DNA of 16,895 nt from Dinochytrium kinnereticum (lineage: Eukaryota; Chytridiomycota; Chytridiomycetes; Chytridiales; Chytridiaceae): the NCBI GenBank assembly GCA_027604005.1, contig JADGJT010000433.1:1-16895 (forward strand), read 5' to 3'. Below, in pieces: positions 9,127-16,895 of this stretch (position 1 is the stretch's first letter; every line of letters starts with the position of its first letter). The position numbers were made by a program, and so were the translations under genes. Below the pieces are notes generated by a model, which saw only the letters and a list, made by a program, of their open reading frames with translations, had not been told where the DNA came from and searched no databases.

Positions 9127-9351
9127 CCCTTTCAATTCGTGTATATCTCGATGAATGAGAAGGTTCCTTGCGCGGACGTACTGCCTGACGCGCTTGAGGT
9201 TGAGATATGTCGCCAATAAGCCATTCTAGATATTATTGTTGACTCTTTAACATAAAAATTGGCCAACGAAATCCGGCTTAAGAGGCCATCAGGTTGTGCA
9301 CATGCTACATATCACAGCGATAGATGATTTTTATTATTTAAGAATGATAGT
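9127..9351. repeat. Dispersed direct repeat, copy 2
   Basis: This is the same-orientation, gap-free partner of bases 1-225: 133 identical bases, then nine substitutions in 92. It is the only copy seen with flanking DNA on both sides. The left flank 'cagcaatgcgac' and right flank 'atataggctg' show no target-site duplication or inverted termini. It lies between the truncated gene at 7.5-8.5 kb and the La-protein gene. Confidence 0.93.
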
Positions 9352-10273
9352 ATATAGGCTGTTTATTGATTGGATTTTATTGGTATGTTTTGAGAGTTGG
9401 AGTTGACACGGGGAAAAAGCCAGAAGTGAAGTGTTGAATTGTTCAGCGTACAGCTATAACAAGAGAATTAAGAAGACATATGAATAACTCTCATATACTT
9501 ATATTACTCAAGTGTCACTCAGTTTCCAAGAATCAATAACATTGAGATTAAACACATGCAAGCATGACTACTATCATATGATGTTATCAACGTTTTGAGG
9601 TTTCCTGGATTATGGGTGAATGTCGTTTACGTGCTTTGCCGCTCACCTTTTCCACATTTGGCCTTTTCTCCTCATATCAAAACGCTATTTGTTATACCAA
9701 TTAAAAAAAGATATGCATCTCGGTAGTGCTTACAGTATTTTTTCACGTCTATAAGACGATAATCAGTATCGTGACGAGTTTGCATGGCATCGTTACGTGC
9801 AAGCCAGTGGATGATACCTACGTTTGCCTCTCATTCTCCCCCTCTGGCATATCCACCCCTATTGCTCTCCGTCACATGAATCAGTCGCTGACCTTCTCAC
9901 GCCCCTTCCGGTCGAACGCCAATCTGTAAATCCGCTAACGCGAACAATGGCCCTATAAAAAATTGGTCAATTACTGCAGCCTATTGCTCATCATCAATTG
10001 TTCTTTTGCAGCTGTCACTTTAGCATTTGAGACTCGTTGTTCTCTCCATTCTGTGAAAAGCAAAAGTTGATCGTTCTTCATCCCATCTGCGACCTCCAAC
10101 CTCCTTGAATCGACACCGTAAAACCATCACCTTTCTCAGAGTAGACGCGGAAGCCGTTGCTTAGATTTGTAGGTTTTCCCTTCGTGCTTCTCGTGCATTC
10201 CCCATTCCTTCCTCCATTCATTTGAATTTGCCCATCTATTCTCGTTCAAACACTTACCACGAAGGATCAGATC
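9352..10273 (+). other. Promoter and 5' untranslated region of the La-related protein gene
   Basis: From 9352 to about 9700 the DNA is A/T-rich with nothing recognisable. A 67-codon open frame at 9726-9929 has no features and is not called. From about 9960 to 10273 the plus strand is pyrimidine-rich (ctcc, ttcc and ctt runs), as is common in fungal promoters and leaders. The leader would be roughly 280-300 bases if transcription starts just after the TATA box; a leader intron cannot be excluded. Confidence 0.45.
9954..9960 (+). promoter_or_regulatory. TATA box upstream of La-related protein gene
   Basis: TATAAAA occurs 314 bases upstream of the ATG at 10274, preceded by an 'aacaatgg' CCAAT-like stretch. 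Its position and orientation fit the plus-strand gene, but no experiment or second promoter element confirms it. Confidence 0.4.
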
Positions 10274-11856
10274 ATGCTCGCTCTGCCAGCCAACCCCGTG
10301 CTAGCCTCTTCCAATCTGCCTCCGCCCGGTCTTTGCCATCCGCAGCAGCAGCAGAACGTTGGCGCTTGGGCAAGTCATTTCGTGAATCGCTCAGATCAGC
10401 CTCACCATGGAAAGCATCAGCCTCCTCATGGGGTTCGTTCTCCGCGTCCTCCCGGTCTATCCCATCCGCAGCAGCAACCGAATGTTGCCTCCTGGCTTCA
10501 TCCTCATCGTCACGCGAACGAGACGCTTCATGGAAAGCCTCCTCAAGCCGCCCGTTCTCCTCTTCCTCCTGGTCTCCTCCATCCACAGCAGCAGCCCAAC
10601 GTTGGCGCTTGCACAGCTTATTTTTTGAATCACTCAGATCAGCCTTATTTTGGAAAGCATCAGCCTCCTCATGGAGTTCGTTCTCCGTACCACGCGAACG
10701 AGCCTCATCATGGACAGCGTTTGCCCCCTCAAGCCGCCCGTTCTCCTCTTCCTCCTGGTCTTTTCATTCCACAGCGGCAACCAAACGCTGGCGCTGATAC
10801 AAGCATTATCCAGAATCACGCAATGGAGCCTCACCACCGCGTACCTCACCGGCCCCGCCAAGTGTTTCCTTCTCCATCGTCCTATTCTAAGCAGCAGAGA
10901 CACGCTGGCGCTTTTCTTAATCAATCAACCCAGCCCGAAAGATTGGCGCCAGAGCATCACTCACACTATGGCGCTGGCACTGATCAGGTGAAACAGCATC
11001 ACCAACAAACCATCATCCACCAACAACACCAACAGAACACTATAAATCAGCAAATGATCCAAAAGAGCCAGCGGGAACAGCAGGAGTTTGAAGACTTTGA
11101 ATTGAAACGTCGACTGCGGGTGAAGCAAAGGCGTGTCTTCGTCGCTCAGCAAGAACATCTTCAGCGCGTCCACGCCGACAAGAAGAGCCCACCTTTTCAA
11201 GGGCACGGTTCTGGTGAATTGCAAGCTCTGGTAGCACTGGATTTGACGAAGACGAAATATGCGGTCCGAAAGATAATGTGAGTTGTCGGAAGTATCATAA
11301 GCCTATTTCTCACCCTTTCTCCAGCGAGTATTACTTTTCTGATGCCCACCTCGCGACGTCCCTTTCCTTCAAAAGCTTGATGGGCCCAGACGGGGCAATA
11401 TCTTTGGGGCATATTAGAGCTTCTCAAGCAATTCAAAGATACATCCCTCTCCGGCTCTTTTTGATCCCCGGCGCCGACAGTCTCATTATGGAAGCTCTTA
11501 GAGACTCGAAACTTGTAGAAGTTCGCCTTTACCCGATTGGCTACGTGGTGGCCCCAATCCATCCAATTACCCCGCTCGCTCAAAGGGCAAGCTCTTCCCT
11601 AACTCGCGAAATGACGACCAATCAAAAAAACTCGACTTCTACAACTACGCGGCCCATCGACCTTAAATTACAAAAGGAGACGGTCGAGATAAAGATAACG
11701 CCACCGACCATACCCAAGAAGAAGAATTCGCGTCGTGCACGAAAGAAAGCTTCGGTTGCATCTTGCAAGGCTGCACAAGTTGTCAAATCGCCACTACCTT
11801 CTCGGCCTCCTAAAGCCCCCAACAAGCGACAGGGGGGCTCGTCAAAGAAGCACTGA
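10274..11856 (+). CDS. La-related RNA-binding protein (LARP)
   Basis: Exons are 10274-11277 and 11325-11856, giving 511 residues. The 47-bp phase-2 intron (GTGAGT...TCTCCAG) lies inside the La motif, and splicing removes the TGA at 11279. The joined protein reads KIIEYYFSDAHL followed by MGPDGAISLGHI and LIMEALRDSKLVEV: the La-motif winged helix at about residues 322-402, an RNA-binding fold. No RRM follows, which fits the LARP1/Sro9-type class of cytoplasmic mRNA-binding translation factors better than genuine La. Residues about 15-200 are His/Gln/Pro-rich repeats (PPGLxHPQQQPNVGA), residues about 240-300 are Gln-rich, and the tail is basic (KKKNSRRARKKASV, GGSSKKH). The motif deviates from consensus: the Gln normally just before IEYYF is Ile, and the conserved Asn after YFSD is His. 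The spacing before LIMEAL is also a few residues longer than usual, so RNA binding may be altered. Confidence 0.82.
10315..10790 (+). repeat. Coding tandem repeats in the La-related protein
   Basis: Four units each start with PPGL-x-HPQQQ-x-NVGA or a variant. Units 1 and 3 continue with a type-A tail (SDQPHHGKHQPPHGVRSP). Unit 2 continues with a type-B tail (HANETLHGKPPQAARSPL). Unit 3 carries a B-like tail (HANEPHHGQRLPPQAARSPL) directly after its A tail, without an intervening PPGL head. Unit 4 is degenerate. The likeness is also clear in the DNA (for example ggaaagcatcagcctcctc in both A units), so the duplication is fairly recent. Confidence 0.85.
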
Positions 11857-12445
11857 AGGACATGGGATCATGTCACTACTTGAAAGAATGGAGATGCCGT
11901 GCTTCCTTTTCTTTTTTTGAAACCCCCCCCCCCCTCCCCTCCTTTTTTTTTTGTTACCAGACATCACTCATACCTCTCCTACTTTCTTGTCTTTAAAACT
12001 CCTTAGTTCTTTGATTTGTAGAATGATTAGACAATACATACAGATTTGGTTCTGGGCCCGAAGCTCTTCACTTCTTGCTAATTCGCAATGTTGTTCCCTT
12101 CTAAATTCACTTGTACAATCATCTTTGTTCTTATCAGTGGTCTCTAACAAAAATACTTTCGCTGGACACTTGGATAAAATTCTTGGAACTTTATGTATAA
12201 TCACACACAATAACACTCTTGGAACTTTATAATCACGCATGATAAAACTCTTGGAACTTTAATAATCACACTATAGGAGTGGTAGTAGACACATAAGATG
12301 TTTTTTAAATTAAAAGATTTTGTATTGATTTGTCCGAGAGATTAAACGGAAGACATAATTAAAGATATTTAAAGCACAATCAAACAAAAATTATAAAGAA
12401 AAGGATACGATGAGGAAAAAAGCCAAAGAGGTCGTAGAAATAAAC
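11857..12445. other. Convergent intergenic region, low complexity
   Basis: This separates the 3' ends of the La-protein gene (plus) and the subtilase gene (minus). About 50 bases after the La stop lies a tract of T runs, twelve consecutive C (11923-11934) and more T (about 11906-11952). A short tandem repeat follows at 12181-12271. The rest is A/T-rich. Open frames of 90-93 codons on both strands here have no protein-like character and are not called. Confidence 0.5.
12181..12271. repeat. Three-copy tandem repeat, 'tcttggaacttta..aatcac'
   Basis: The core tcttggaacttta occurs at about 12181, 12218 and 12250, each followed after a few bases by taatcac. The spacings are about 37 and 32 bp. The units differ by small indels. 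It lies in the 3' flank shared by the two convergent genes. Confidence 0.85.
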
Positions 12446-15415
12446 TCAGTAGACGATTTCAAAAATGTTGGAAAACACTGTATCGAATTGATCCCCTCCA
12501 ACTCGAGCGCTAGTCGTGCCAAAGTGCTTCAAAGCGGCAAACCTAATCTGATATTTGCCAGCAGGCAGAGTGGTGTAGGTTGGCAGAGCCTCTGTAATGT
12601 TCTTCCTCACAATCCCTTTGAAGAGGAAAGCAGTGGGTCTGTTCTCATTGTACGAATTCCTCTGCATGGGGTTGAAGTTGGCCAACCTTAATCCAGCAGA
12701 GACAGGCAAGTTCCCAGCAGCATCAGGGTTGAAGTTCAAGGTACCGGATCCAACAATATGCAACTGGCTGTCTTTCTTCAACCCAACCTTGCCCAGAGCT
12801 TCCCAGTTACTACCTTTGTAAATCGCCTCGATACGAGCGAAACGAGTGGTAGTGGAAGCAATTGGTAGGACGGCAAGCGGAGAGCGGGTGAGGTTGAAGA
12901 CGGCGTTACTGGGGACAACACGACTCCATTGATCAGCGGGGGAGTACACACCAGTTGAGAAGGTTGCGTTAGCAGAGGCGGGGTAACCGGCACGGGCAAG
13001 AGCGGGGGCGAGTGTTCGAATTGCGTTGTTGTATTTTTCAGACTTGCGGACCCAGACAGGGGCGTCCTTCCAGGGACCTACGAGACCAGCGTAGGGAACC
13101 GAAGCAACCTTGTCACCGTCAGCATCGACGATGATGTAGCCGGAGTAGACGGGGAAGAGTCCGGCGACAGCTGTGGCGGGGGGCTTGAAGTTAACCTTGA
13201 AGGTCTCAGAAGTGCCGGCTTGCAGAACAAAGTTGAAGGTCTTGACACGGGCATCGTTGTAGGTGAACCTGACTTCGGCATAGTCGGCGGTGTAGGTCTG
13301 GTCGAGAGCGTTCAGGTTCGCGTCGTCTTGTTCTTTAAACGGGGTGACCATGAGGGCGGGCTGATGCTTGACGGTATAGTTGAGAGGAGTAGTGCCTTTG
13401 TTGGTGACGGTGAGAAAGAACTCCTTGTTGAAATTGCGCGTGTCGTTCAAAGCCAGGCGGGAGGGGTATACCATAGTCTTTGTGGTGATGGCAGCATAGG
13501 CGTTGACCAGACCAGCACCCTGGTAAGCCACAGAGTTGACCAGGTCCGTCTCGAACTTGTTGGAGATACTGGCAGTGTTCTGAAGGATGGTTCGGAATTG
13601 GTCAAAGGTCGGCTTATCCCTTCCAGCAGCTTGAAGAAGAAGAGCCGCAACACCAGCGACATAGGGGGACGACATGGAGGTACCGCCGTAAACAGCGTAA
13701 GGGTCCTTCTTGCCACCCGCAATCTGAGAGAACTTGGAGATGGTCGAGTAAACTTCTCCCCCAATACCACCAAGATCAGGCTTGATGAACAGCTCCTGGT
13801 CAAGACCTGGCGACGAGAAAGAGGAAATGGTGCCGGCGGTTGGAACGTCGAAGATGCCAAGGGTATTGCTAACAGTCAGCTTGATGGGCTTCCCTGCCTT
13901 AGCGGCAGCGAGCATGGCTAGACCCGACGCCCGGGAAGAAGCAAGAGAGGGGATGTCAGCTGATCCAGCAATGTTGGGGATGGAAGCCGTGTTGGCGTAA
14001 AGGATGCAAGCGACAGCACCAGCCTTCGCGGCGGCATTGCAGCGACCAGCGGATGAGGTTCCACCCCAACGAATGAGAAGGGCCTTTCCCTTGGCGTCGA
14101 CAGTAATGGGGGTAAGCCCATCATCAAGAATATCCTTATCCTCAGCCTCGAGGTTATTGATGACCACATCGTATTCGGCGCCAAAGTTGAACTTTCCATT
14201 CGACCCACCGATGTTGTACTCGTACTTCTTCCCCTCAAACTCAACATACGCTTTGGGAACGTTGACGTTATCAAACGACGCGATGCCGAGACCGTCCAAA
14301 GCGGTTCCAGGACTGCCTCCCACAAACATTCCCCTAGCCCCCGAATTTCCATTGGAAGCAATCACAAGATGACCAGCTTTGCTGACACGGGATGCGGCAA
14401 CGGATGTCGAGAAGTCGTTGAAAACTGGCCCACCACCGAGGGAAAGGTTGATGATGTCCGAACCGTCCTCAGCGGCACGATATATGGCCTCAGCGATAAT
14501 ATCCGAGGCTGTACCTCCACCTGCGCAGGAGAAGACACGGTAGCCGCCGATGATGGCATCGGGCGCGACACCAGTGAATGGAACGTCAGTGGCCCAGGTG
14601 GAGTTCTTAATGGCTGTGGCATCCGCAGCGACGATACCCGCAACGTGAGTTCCATGTGAATCTGATGAGCAGTTGTCCAAAGGATCGGGGTCGGCAACTT
14701 GTCCTTCCCCGTTGGCATAACGGTCACCCACCAAGTCGTAGCCATACGCGACCTTGAAGCCAGGACCGAATCCACCACCGAGAGCCTCGTGTGTGTAGTC
14801 AATGCCAGAATCAATGACGGCGACCTTGATGCCCTTGCCGGTCAGGCCGAGCTTTTGACGAACATCGTTCACGCCGGTCAGTGTGTGGATGGCTTCGGGG
14901 GCGAATTTGCCTGTGCCGGAAGAGGCGGTTATCAGGGGCTTTGGTAGCTCAATGTATTGGACGCGGGAGATATCATTGACATCCGCGATCTCGTGGAGCA
15001 TATCCTCATCTAAGTAAACGGGAAGCGCTTAGTATGGGGACTTTATGCTTTGAAAAGGAAGAAAGAAGGATATGAGAAGTATAGGGACTCACCAACAGGC
15101 TCGATGAACTCCACCGAGATCACATTTGCGAGAGAAGACTTGAACTGGGTGCGAATAATGAAGTTCTTTTTAGTGTATCCCTTCGAGGCGAAGAAGTTGG
15201 TAACATGCTCCTCAGCGTTGATGTCTGGAAGATAAAAAAAGTGGTGGTCAATAATCACGCCTGCTAAAATAAATAAAGTTCACTGTGACCTCACCTAGGG
15301 GAAGATCGAAAAAGTAGGAGTTATCGATGGCAGAATCGTCAGCAGAGCGAGGGAGGAGAACTGCAGAGGATGAAGCAGCCAGCGCGGCGATGGCCACGAT
15401 TCTTGAAAAGATCAT
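12446..15415 (-). CDS. Secreted subtilisin-like serine protease (S8 family, minor extracellular protease Vpr-like)
   Basis: Exons on the minus strand are 15415-15295, 15224-15093 and 15009-12446, giving 938 residues. Both introns (70 and 83 bp, GTGAGG/GTGAGT donors) are phase 1. The start is the ATG at 15415, since it begins a signal peptide (MIFSRIVAIAALAASSSAVL); an upstream in-frame ATG at 15442 would put a polar stretch first. Exons 1-2 and the start of exon 3 encode an I9-like propeptide (DINAEEHVTNFFASKGYTKK). The catalytic triad is Asp151 (VAVIDSGIDYTHE), His203 (SHGTHVAG) and Ser529 (GGTSMSSPYVAG), with oxyanion Asn306 (ASNGNSG). A PA insert occupies about residues 340-470 between His and Ser. 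After the catalytic domain come an Fn3-like beta domain and a C-terminal segment, as in large Vpr/lactocepin-type subtilases. It should cleave extracellular proteins after removal of the propeptide. All key residues are present, so it is probably active. Confidence 0.93.
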
Positions 15416-15560
15416 TTTGATGTGAGAGAGGCAGACGCGCACGGAAGAGGATACGAGGGTTGAGAAGAGGCAAGACTGTGTCTATGAAGTCTACAGCAAG
15501 TCTAAGTAAGGGGCGCTGGGTGAGGTGTGAGGAGACGAGTGATGGACTGGCGCCCCCACC

Positions 15561-15566
15561 TTTATA
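15561..15566 (-). promoter_or_regulatory. TATA box of the subtilase gene
   Basis: TATAAA on the minus strand (plus 'tttata') lies about 146 bases upstream of the start codon at 15415, within the context ccgcagcctataaagg. Position and orientation fit a core promoter, leaving a leader of roughly 100-120 bases. Confidence 0.5.
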
Positions 15567-16459
15567 GGCTGCGGCCTCAGCGTTACTCGTCTCTCTGTCA
15601 ATCTTTCCTGAATTTAGTGCCTGACGTGACGGAAGCGTTATCAGTTGCGTATGTATTTCCTTATGCGTGTCTTGTTTAACGTAGGCGCAATGGCACAGGG
15701 GGAATCAGAATCCCACCATCGCACAAATCACACAGAGGGACAAAATTGACTTTACGGATCTTTAAATTGCTGCTGCCCTGAACGAATTTTCTGTTTTCTC
15801 TCCGTTAATTATGTCTTTAATGTTCATCACCGGCCTGGATGGAATTCTCCGATGATAAAATCTTTTCCTTTCGCCTTGCCGCGTGGTTCAGGGAAAAAAG
15901 AGAAAACGGTGAGGGTGAGGAGAAAAAGACACCTTCTCGTCATCAGTTATTGCCGCTTGACACCTGTCAGGCTTAACGTCTTGCAATCAGATGGAGATTA
16001 AACAGGAATAACAGTTTTGTGACCACAGTCACTTCCATGCATATGGCGATTTGTAGCAAGTGTGATTCTGTTGACAGAGAATAAAATTTTGGCAAATCCA
16101 AAGGAAAAGGTTCGTCATGACACGGACTGGAGGAAAGTTCTTTGAGGGCAGTTGAAACCATGCTCATGGTTCCTTCGCCATGTGGTTCCTTGTTGAATCA
16201 AGTCTTAAGACAAATGTCCCTTGTAATCAATCCATGGTGAACCTTTCATACACTCTGAGCTTTTTGATCTTGAACTGCCGAAGAATGAAAGGCTGCGGTC
16301 GGGAGGTAACAAATGTGTGAAGGTGCGTGTTGGGATATGGGGCGTGCAAGTTACTACAGCTAGCGTGTCGACGGCAAGATGGCTGTAGCAGATTTGATAG
16401 CCAGCCAGAACACATGTAAATGACAAACCTTCTTGTCTTTGTGTGTGTTTCCCTGAGAT

Positions 16460-16502
16460 TCGGTCGGTACCGCACTCTGTATCACGTCCTAATACCGACC
16501 GA
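16460..16502. repeat. Inverted repeat with 10-bp perfect arms
   Basis: TCGGTCGGTA (16460-16469) and TACCGACCGA (16493-16502) are exact reverse complements separated by 23 bases. It could form a hairpin or be a paired binding site for a dimeric protein. It lies about 1.05 kb upstream of the subtilase start, in otherwise A/T-rich DNA. Confidence 0.85.
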
Positions 16503-16540
16503 TTGGAATTTTCTAGTAAATATATTAATTGTACATACAC

Positions 16541-16557
16541 ATAATAATAATAATAAT
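16541..16557. repeat. (TAA)n microsatellite
   Basis: About five to six consecutive ATA/TAA triplets are directly visible, embedded in a longer A/T-rich stretch. Confidence 0.9.
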
Positions 16558-16805
16558 TAATATTGATGATTTTCGGACAAACACAATAATAGATGGTGCT
16601 GTTGATAACATGGACATGGCCATGCACCCTCGAATCCACATCCCACACTAATAATAATTAAATATCGAGTTTTCTTTCCTAAATATTATTATATATTACA
16701 TATTGATGATAATTAATATAGATACCTTTGAGCTTATGTGTTTTACTATTGACATAAGTGTAATGAATTGGTTAGAATATGTTGAAGCACTAATTCCAAC
16801 ACTCC

Positions 16806-16881
16806 TTAAAAGGTATAAAGAAATCACGGCGGGCAAATGCCCCCGGACAGGGTAGAGGGGTTTCGCCCTTACCCTAAGCTT
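16806..16881 (-). mobile_element. LTR-tail fragment, inverted relative to the 7.3-7.7 kb LTR
   Basis: Read on the minus strand, this block aligns with 7597-7669. Both contain 'ccctgtccgggggca', then 'tttgcccgccgtgatt', then a ctttat/cttttaa end, with small indels and a variable first third. It includes the internal palindrome gggca-tt-tgccc. The window ends 14 bases beyond the block, so only the tail of the element is present. Directly after it on the minus strand comes TGTTGGAATTAGTGCTTCAACA, whose last part also resembles the sequence after the first copy. Confidence 0.72.
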
Positions 16882-16895
16882 GATGGTGATTTGTT

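Larger units (their letters stand above)
15567..16805. other. Upstream region of the subtilase; A/T-rich, no gene
   Basis: No gene is called. Several TTATC/GATAA-type hexamers (for example near 15640 and 15853) could be GATA-factor sites, which often control secreted fungal proteases, but such short motifs occur by chance. A minus-strand frame of 147 codons (16205-16648) includes a YYYYY run from the TAA microsatellite and has no domain, so it is rejected as a gene. From about 16500 rightwards the DNA is rich in taata repeats. Confidence 0.45.

Noticed and set aside
9127..9400. Minus-strand open frames through the repeat into 9000-9126
   Set aside because: Two overlapping frames look mildly protein-like, but they disagree, contain stops nearby and match no family, so coding cannot be claimed.
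10222..10797. 191-codon open frame overlapping the La-protein repeats in another frame
   Set aside because: It is Ser/Ala/Arg-rich, shows the same DNA repeats in a shifted frame, and stays open only because the repeat lacks stops. The true frame is fixed by the La motif downstream.
13220..13921. 233-codon plus-strand open frame antisense to the subtilase
   Set aside because: It lies wholly inside the conserved protease exon on the opposite strand and reflects codon bias of the real gene.
16205..16648. 147-codon minus-strand open frame
   Set aside because: It contains a run of Tyr from the TAA microsatellite, has no domain or protein-like composition, and lies in A/T-rich DNA next to a repeat.
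16781..16803. TGTTGG on the minus strand as the start of a second LTR
   Set aside because: It would make the preceding block internal DNA of an element, but the matching block at 7597-7669 lies at the end of the proposed LTR, so the two readings conflict. It is left unresolved and not called.
1..16895. tRNA, rRNA, CRISPR, bacterial operon or defence system
   Set aside because: No cloverleaf, ribosomal segment, spaced repeat array or prokaryotic gene layout was seen on either strand; the introns point to a eukaryote.

Overview
The window looks like fungal nuclear DNA, most likely from a basidiomycete. Its genes are split by short GT-AG introns (about 40-95 bp), the intergenic DNA is A/T-rich, and there is a Copia-type LTR. 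The best-supported protein is a secreted subtilase with a basidiomycete-like architecture. Assignment below phylum is not possible by eye. Both ends lie in DNA that recurs inside the window, so this may be a whole assembly contig that broke at repeats.

Layout from left to right. 1-225 is one copy of a repeat that returns at 9127-9351. 896-2700 (minus) is an intact-looking seven-exon gene for an unrecognised 455-residue protein with an N-terminal membrane anchor. 2782-6580 is a decay zone. It holds the C-terminal half of an Obg/YchF-type GTPase (minus), an unrecognised broken gene (minus, 3956-4790) and a broken multi-pass membrane-protein gene (plus, about 5714-6579). 7313-7683 is a probable Copia-type LTR. 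It overlaps the 3' end of an unrecognised minus-strand gene (7543-8543), whose reading frame runs into the LTR.

The right half carries two convergent intact genes. A La-related RNA-binding protein (plus, 10274-11856, one intron) has a His/Gln/Pro-rich repeat region and a divergent La motif. A secreted S8 subtilase (minus, 15415-12446, three exons, 938 residues) has a signal peptide, I9-like propeptide, Asp/His/Ser triad and PA insert. They are separated by about 590 bp of low-complexity DNA with a short tandem repeat. The last 1.2 kb is A/T-rich and ends in an inverted copy of the tail of the 7.3-7.7 kb LTR.

The genes do not form an evident pathway or cluster, and I see no defence, secondary-metabolite or mobile-cargo system. 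The most unusual items are the orphan gene whose six introns are all phase 1, the divergent La protein with an A-B-A-B repeat block, and the row of broken genes beside LTR and repeat DNA.
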